A stretch of DNA of 64,000 nt from Rhodovastum atsumiense. GTDB lineage: Bacteria; Pseudomonadota; Alphaproteobacteria; Acetobacterales; Acetobacteraceae. The position numbers and the translations under genes were made by a program. The notes beneath the pieces are model-generated. The model was not told the DNA's origin. It ran no database searches and was given only the letters and a program-made list of their open reading frames with translations. This document shows positions 60,344-64,000 of the stretch, piece after piece. Within the stretch, counting starts at the first letter, position 1; each line of letters begins with the position of its first letter. The stretch is from contig NZ_OW485602.1 of the NCBI RefSeq assembly GCF_937425535.1, positions 156,130 through 220,129 on the forward strand, written 5' to 3'.

Positions 60344-62125
60344 ATGGACCTGCTGGTTTCCAATCTGGGCATCCCCGCCGGCCTGGCCGGCTGGAAGACG
60401 TTGCAGACAAAGAAGCCGGCGGACTTCACAGCGTTTACCAATGATCCCGTGCTGAAGCGGGAGATCGCGTATTTCCGTGACAAGGCGCCGAAGGCCACAA
60501 CGCCGGAGGCGCTGCTGAAGGATCCGCGCCTCGAGGAGATCGCCCTGACTGCCTTCGGGTTGACGGCGCAAATCGGCATGCAGGGGCTGATGAAGCAGGT
60601 CCTTGCCTCGGATGTCACGGACAAGACTTCAGCCGCCGCACGCATGACCGATCCTCGCTACCGCTCGATCGCGGCGGCGTTCAATTACGGTGCGAAGGTA
60701 ACGGCAGCGCAGGCTGCGGTTGCCTCCACGGCGGCGGTTGAAATCAAGGATCCTGGACAGGCCTTCAATTCCTTCTCTGGCAACTTCGGCGGTGTCAGTG
60801 TGAAGGATGTCTGGCTGACGGATGCGGTAACGCCAGACCAGATCGCAGCGAAGTTGCAGGCCGCCTTCCGACGTGCCGACGGCAACCGCAGCGACATCAC
60901 GGTAAAGGCCCTCGGCTTCAAGCTGCAGTTCAGCGATGCCCTTGGCCGCGGCACGGCGCAGGATTTCACCTTCGATACCGGTGAGAATGTGCCAGGCGCG
61001 ACTGCGGCCTCGACCACGGTCACGCTGGATGGCCTGGACAAAGGTGTATTCCAGTCCTTCGCTGGCAGTTTCGCCAATGTGGCGCTGAAGGACGTCGACC
61101 TGACGAAGGCGACGACCCCCGGCCAGGTCGCTGCCATATTGCAGAGCGCCTTCCAGAAGGCCGATGGCGGCCGCACTGATATCACCGTGACCGCTGACGG
61201 ATCCAATCTGGTGCTCACGGATGGGCGCAGTCGCGGTCTTTCGCACAGCTTTACCTTCGCCGCGAAGTCGGAAGGCCCAACGGCAGGTGCCTCGGCGACC
61301 TCGCTGACGCTGAAGGATCTCAATGGCAGCCTCGGCTTCGATTCCTTCAGCGGGCACTTTGCCGGTGTGACGGTGGAGAATGTGGACCTTTCTTCTGCCT
61401 CGACACCTGCGCAGGTCGCCTCGGCCTTGCAGGCCGCATTCCACAAGGCTGACAACTACAGCAGCAGCATCAGCGTAACCGCGGACGGCGACACGCTGAC
61501 GTTCAAGGACAGGCAGGGCGGCGGCACCACTGATTCCTTCATCTTCGCGGCTGCCTCCGACGGCACCACCGCGGCCGCTCCCACCAAGCTGGTTGCAGGC
61601 TCACAGGCGGTGGCCCAGCAGGGCGGACCCGCCGTGACCAGCAAGAATTTCATTGACCAGGTGGTGCAGCTCTACACCCAGGCGAAATTCGAGCAGGTGG
61701 TGGGCGACACTTCTTCCGACGCCTTGCGCAAGGCGCTGTATGCGCAACGCCAGTTGCCCAAGATCACCAATTGGTACTCGGTGATTTCCGACCGCCCGCT
61801 TGCCAATGTCATCCAGACGGCCTTCGGCCTGCCCGACACTTTCGTGAAACTGGACGTAGACAGGCAGGTCTCGATGCTGAAGTCGAAGATGGACGTCAAG
61901 GACTTCCAAAATCCGACCAAGCTCGCCGCCTTGCTCAACAAATTCGTCTCAATGAGTATGGCGAACGGCACTGACGTGCCGGCATCGTCCACCAGCGCCA
62001 CTTCATTGAACCCCGCAGTGATGATGCTGGGCAACATGACGGGCATCAGCGCATCGAGCGCAACCAGTACGCTCAGTGGCGCCAGCCTGGCCGCGCTGCT
62101 GCTTGCCAACACCCAGGGCAACTGA
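60344..62125 (+). CDS. DUF1217 flagellar-associated protein with an inserted repeat block
   Basis: A 593-residue protein. Residues 1-118 and 433-530 together form a DUF1217 domain, recognisable from FTNDPVLKREIAYFRDKAPK, LTAFGLTAQ, and later NFIDQVVQLYTQAKFEQVVGD, ITNWYSVISDRPLANVIQTAFGLP and LDVDRQVSML. Between them, residues 131-412 are three repeats of about 93 residues. A hydrophobic, serine-rich tail ends the protein. DUF1217 proteins occur in alphaproteobacterial flagellar loci; their role is not known to me. The start at 60344 (MDLLVSN) follows the FlaG-like gene by 4 bases. Confidence 0.8.
   Translation: MDLLVSNLGIPAGLAGWKTLQTKKPADFTAFTNDPVLKREIAYFRDKAPKATTPEALLKDPRLEEIALTAFGLTAQIGMQGLMKQVLASDVTDKTSAAARMTDPRYRSIAAAFNYGAKVTAAQAAVASTAAVEIKDPGQAFNSFSGNFGGVSVKDVWLTDAVTPDQIAAKLQAAFRRADGNRSDITVKALGFKLQFSDALGRGTAQDFTFDTGENVPGATAASTTVTLDGLDKGVFQSFAGSFANVALKDVDLTKATTPGQVAAILQSAFQKADGGRTDITVTADGSNLVLTDGRSRGLSHSFTFAAKSEGPTAGASATSLTLKDLNGSLGFDSFSGHFAGVTVENVDLSSASTPAQVASALQAAFHKADNYSSSISVTADGDTLTFKDRQGGGTTDSFIFAAASDGTTAAAPTKLVAGSQAVAQQGGPAVTSKNFIDQVVQLYTQAKFEQVVGDTSSDALRKALYAQRQLPKITNWYSVISDRPLANVIQTAFGLPDTFVKLDVDRQVSMLKSKMDVKDFQNPTKLAALLNKFVSMSMANGTDVPASSTSATSLNPAVMMLGNMTGISASSATSTLSGASLAALLLANTQGN
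60734..61579 (+). repeat. Three-unit coding repeat within the DUF1217 gene
   Basis: Three consecutive units of about 280 bases encode related 93-residue modules. Each has F-x-SF-x-G-x-F, V-x-(W/D)L, a TP-x-QVA or TPDQIA turn, LQ-(A/S)-AF-(R/H/Q)-(R/K)-AD, then I-x-V-x-A and a closing SFTF or DFTF. Units start near residues 131, 223 and 316. Confidence 0.75.
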
Positions 62126-62182
62126 TCATCCGGCAGCCGCGGGCTCCATGATCACCACCGCGCAGATACGCAACTGGCGTGG

Positions 62183-63517
62183 CTATGCCGGTACCGCGCG
62201 CACGACGTACTGAAGCGGCAGCGAATCGGCAAGTGCCATCTCCGGATCCGCCCCGAAGGATGCGGCCATGAGCTTGATCGCCGCGATGACATTGCTGCTG
62301 TTGATGCCACCGAAGTTCCTGGTTACGCCCTGATCAACCCGGAAACCGGCTCCATGCAAAAGTTCAAGCATCGTGATGCGCGTGAAAAAGCGCAGATGAG
62401 TTCTATCAAGCAGACCATGCTCCTCGTATCGTAAAAAACCGCAGCTTAACTTCCCCTGCACGCTCCAATGCTGCGCATTGGGGAGGGATATGACGACACA
62501 TCCATCGGCCGGCAAGGTCCTCCGGATTTTCCCCAGTAAGCTCCATGGATCAACCAGGTGTTCAAGAACATCACCGAACACCCAGACATTGCTCCGGCTC
62601 ATGCATTCCCGGAAAAAGCCTTCCTCCGCTTTCTCGATATCCATCGCGAGCACGGAGTCACAATGGCGCCGTGCGCTTTCGGCCGCCATTGAGTTTATTT
62701 CTATTCCAGTATAAATACATTGCGGATTGATGAGCTTGTAGGCACAGGCCAGAGAGCCGTTATTACAGCCGACTTCAACAATACCTCTGGCATCTTTCGG
62801 GATCATTGCCAGCAATTCTTTGTTGTAACCTTCTGCCTTTACACGATCTTCCATGACGCTTGCCTGCCATTCATCAAGATTGTACGTTCCAACCCTGAAC
62901 ACTGTGCCCCTTGAATCATGAATAAGATAATTCTTATTATCAGAGTTCGAGAAATCATTTTCCAACCACTCGGCATGGCCAAGCAAATCTGATCTGCCGG
63001 CATCGTGCAACGCCACCATGGTTTCCACCATTGGGGCTCCATGCTTGGTGGGCATTGGCCATTGCTGTACTACATCCATATTGCACAGCATCACTGCCGG
63101 ATGCAGATACCTGATCGCCCCGTCCCGGTAATCTATGTTGAACCCTTCCCGGTTCACCCAGTTGAGGCAACCCACGCCGTACATATGAGGTTGCAGGATC
63201 GCCGCGAGTTTTTCGACGAAGCCTCCACGAATAATGTGGACATCGGAATCAAGAACAAGAACACGACCAGAGAGACCAAGATTCTGAAAAGCCCATTTCA
63301 TCCCTGGACCATGATGAATGTTATAATTGAAGTGCGTCAAATTAACGTTGCTATATTTTTTAGCAATATCAGCGATGGATTTGGCGTATTTTTCGTCAGA
63401 TCCATCAATAATATATATTATATTACTATAGTAATTTCGAAGTTGTGAAATTAAATTCTCAATAAGGTCTGGAGTATTATAACATACTGTAATGATTGGA
63501 ATTTCCTGCACATTCAC
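62183..63517 (-). CDS. Glycosyltransferase-methyltransferase fusion
   Basis: A 444-residue bifunctional protein. Residues about 1-205 form a GT-A glycosyltransferase fold (ITVCYNTPDLIENLI, then the DxD-like VLVLDSDVHIIRGGF). Residues about 225-440 form a class I SAM-dependent methyltransferase (IVEVGCNNGSLACAYKL, GDVLEHLVDPWSLL, VISLPNAQHW). The gene is visibly richer in A and T than its neighbours, especially at its 5' end, suggesting horizontal origin. Likely substrates are surface glycans or flagellin sugars, by context only. The ATG at 63517 follows AAGGAGAAAAT. Confidence 0.8.
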   Translation of the reverse strand: MNVQEIPIITVCYNTPDLIENLISQLRNYYSNIIYIIDGSDEKYAKSIADIAKKYSNVNLTHFNYNIHHGPGMKWAFQNLGLSGRVLVLDSDVHIIRGGFVEKLAAILQPHMYGVGCLNWVNREGFNIDYRDGAIRYLHPAVMLCNMDVVQQWPMPTKHGAPMVETMVALHDAGRSDLLGHAEWLENDFSNSDNKNYLIHDSRGTVFRVGTYNLDEWQASVMEDRVKAEGYNKELLAMIPKDARGIVEVGCNNGSLACAYKLINPQCIYTGIEINSMAAESARRHCDSVLAMDIEKAEEGFFRECMSRSNVWVFGDVLEHLVDPWSLLGKIRRTLPADGCVVISLPNAQHWSVQGKLSCGFLRYEEHGLLDRTHLRFFTRITMLELLHGAGFRVDQGVTRNFGGINSSNVIAAIKLMAASFGADPEMALADSLPLQYVVRAVPA

Positions 63518-63601
63518 GAAATTTTCTCCTTCTTCGTGTCCGTAGAAAGCTCCAAAGGTGTTATATTATTCTGTGCGGCATTGACTTTGTGGCCGTGCGC
63601 T

Positions 63602-64000
63602 TCATTCAGACTGCTCGCCTTCTGGCGCGGATGAACTACGGAACCGCTCCCGCACGCCGACAAAGGCGGACAAGTACTCAGGATATGCCTGCTCGCGAAA
63701 TGCTATCTTCAATGCATCACTGATGACCGCGTCGGTTGGATGTTCGCGCAACCGCGATGCCGACCAGCCCATGCCAAACGGATTGTAGGCCACGCTGCGC
63801 CACTGTGGCTGGGTCACCAGCAGCAAAGAAGCGACACGCTCCTGCAGGAACACCTTCCGTTGCACCGTCTCGGGATAGGTCGTTGGCCTGCAGAGCGCTT
63901 GGCGCAGGGGGCTGTCCGGTCCCTCGCACAGGGCAAACAGGACCTCGTTCAGGGCCAGCCACTCCCGCCAGAAGGCGGGGCGGGCGACAAAGTAGTTGGA
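63602..64000 (-). CDS. Partial gene at the window edge, hypothetical
   Basis: The frame is open on the minus strand from the window edge to TGA at 63602, giving 132 C-terminal residues that include YFVARPAFWREWLAL and VFLQERVASLLLVTQPQW. The first visible ATG (63793) is inside this conserved-looking stretch, so the true start lies beyond 64000. The pattern resembles polysaccharide-biosynthesis proteins found beside such glycosyltransferases, but I cannot name a family. Confidence 0.5.
   Translation of the reverse strand, partial: SNYFVARPAFWREWLALNEVLFALCEGPDSPLRQALCRPTTYPETVQRKVFLQERVASLLLVTQPQWRSVAYNPFGMGWSASRLREHPTDAVISDALKIAFREQAYPEYLSAFVGVRERFRSSSAPEGEQSE

Noticed and set aside
1..64000. 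tRNA, rRNA, CRISPR, insertion sequence or prophage
   Set aside because: No cloverleaf, ribosomal, spacer-repeat or transposase signal was seen by eye; a covariance-model scan would be needed to exclude small RNAs.

Overview
The window looks like chromosome from a GC-rich, flagellated alphaproteobacterium. The FlaF/FlbT/DUF1217 flagellar genes, the NAD-linked FdsGBAD formate dehydrogenase and the general gene style suggest Rhodospirillales/Acetobacteraceae, possibly a phototrophic or facultatively anaerobic member. The taxonomic placement is inference. I saw no rRNA, tRNA, CRISPR array or insertion sequence.

Positions 1-31.5 kb form a formate/hydrogen/molybdenum island. A Hyf-type (group 4) membrane [NiFe]-hydrogenase operon, hyfABCDEFGHIJ-hycI (351-11514), is followed by a FocA-type formate channel, a HupK-like hydrogenase assembly protein, FdhD, a second HypC-like chaperone with a LysR regulator, the cofactor genes mobB-moeA, and hypBCDE. 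Convergent to these on the minus strand lies fdsGBAD, encoding a cytosolic molybdenum NAD+-dependent formate dehydrogenase, preceded by a second, paralogous LysR regulator and a YdeP-type molybdopterin oxidoreductase. Formate entry (FocA), formate oxidation (Fds), H2 evolution coupled to ion pumping (Hyf) and assembly of both metal sites are therefore encoded together. The formate dehydrogenase H (FdhF) of classical formate hydrogenlyase, the FhlA regulator, hypA and hypF are not in the window. Three related T-N11-A dyads lie 60-95 bases upstream of hyfA, the extra hypC and fdsG, and may be operators for the two LysR proteins.

Positions 31.5-43.4 kb are metabolic and envelope genes: a ThDP-dependent decarboxylase followed by a 25-bp perfect inverted repeat, a Do-like periplasmic protease with a terminator-like hairpin inside its first codons, a small exported protein made of six 14-residue repeats, and the NAD block nrtR / nadA-nadB-nadC, whose promoter carries two matching palindromes. 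panC-panB follows; panB has an in-frame amber codon 33 sense codons before the expected end.

Positions 43.4-52.7 kb hold a signalling pair (a membrane PAS protein with no output domain, divergent from a hybrid histidine kinase with REC and HPt), a secreted trypsin-like protease, a FliJ-like protein, a VOC protein and a TPR glycosyltransferase. Positions 53-64 kb are flagellar and surface genes: a protein with two ParB/Srx-like domains, a bactofilin, FlgJ and FlgN-like proteins, flagellin, FlaF, FlbT, a FlaG-like protein and a DUF1217 protein whose domain is interrupted by three roughly 93-residue repeats. The window ends with an AT-rich glycosyltransferase-methyltransferase fusion and a gene cut by the window edge.
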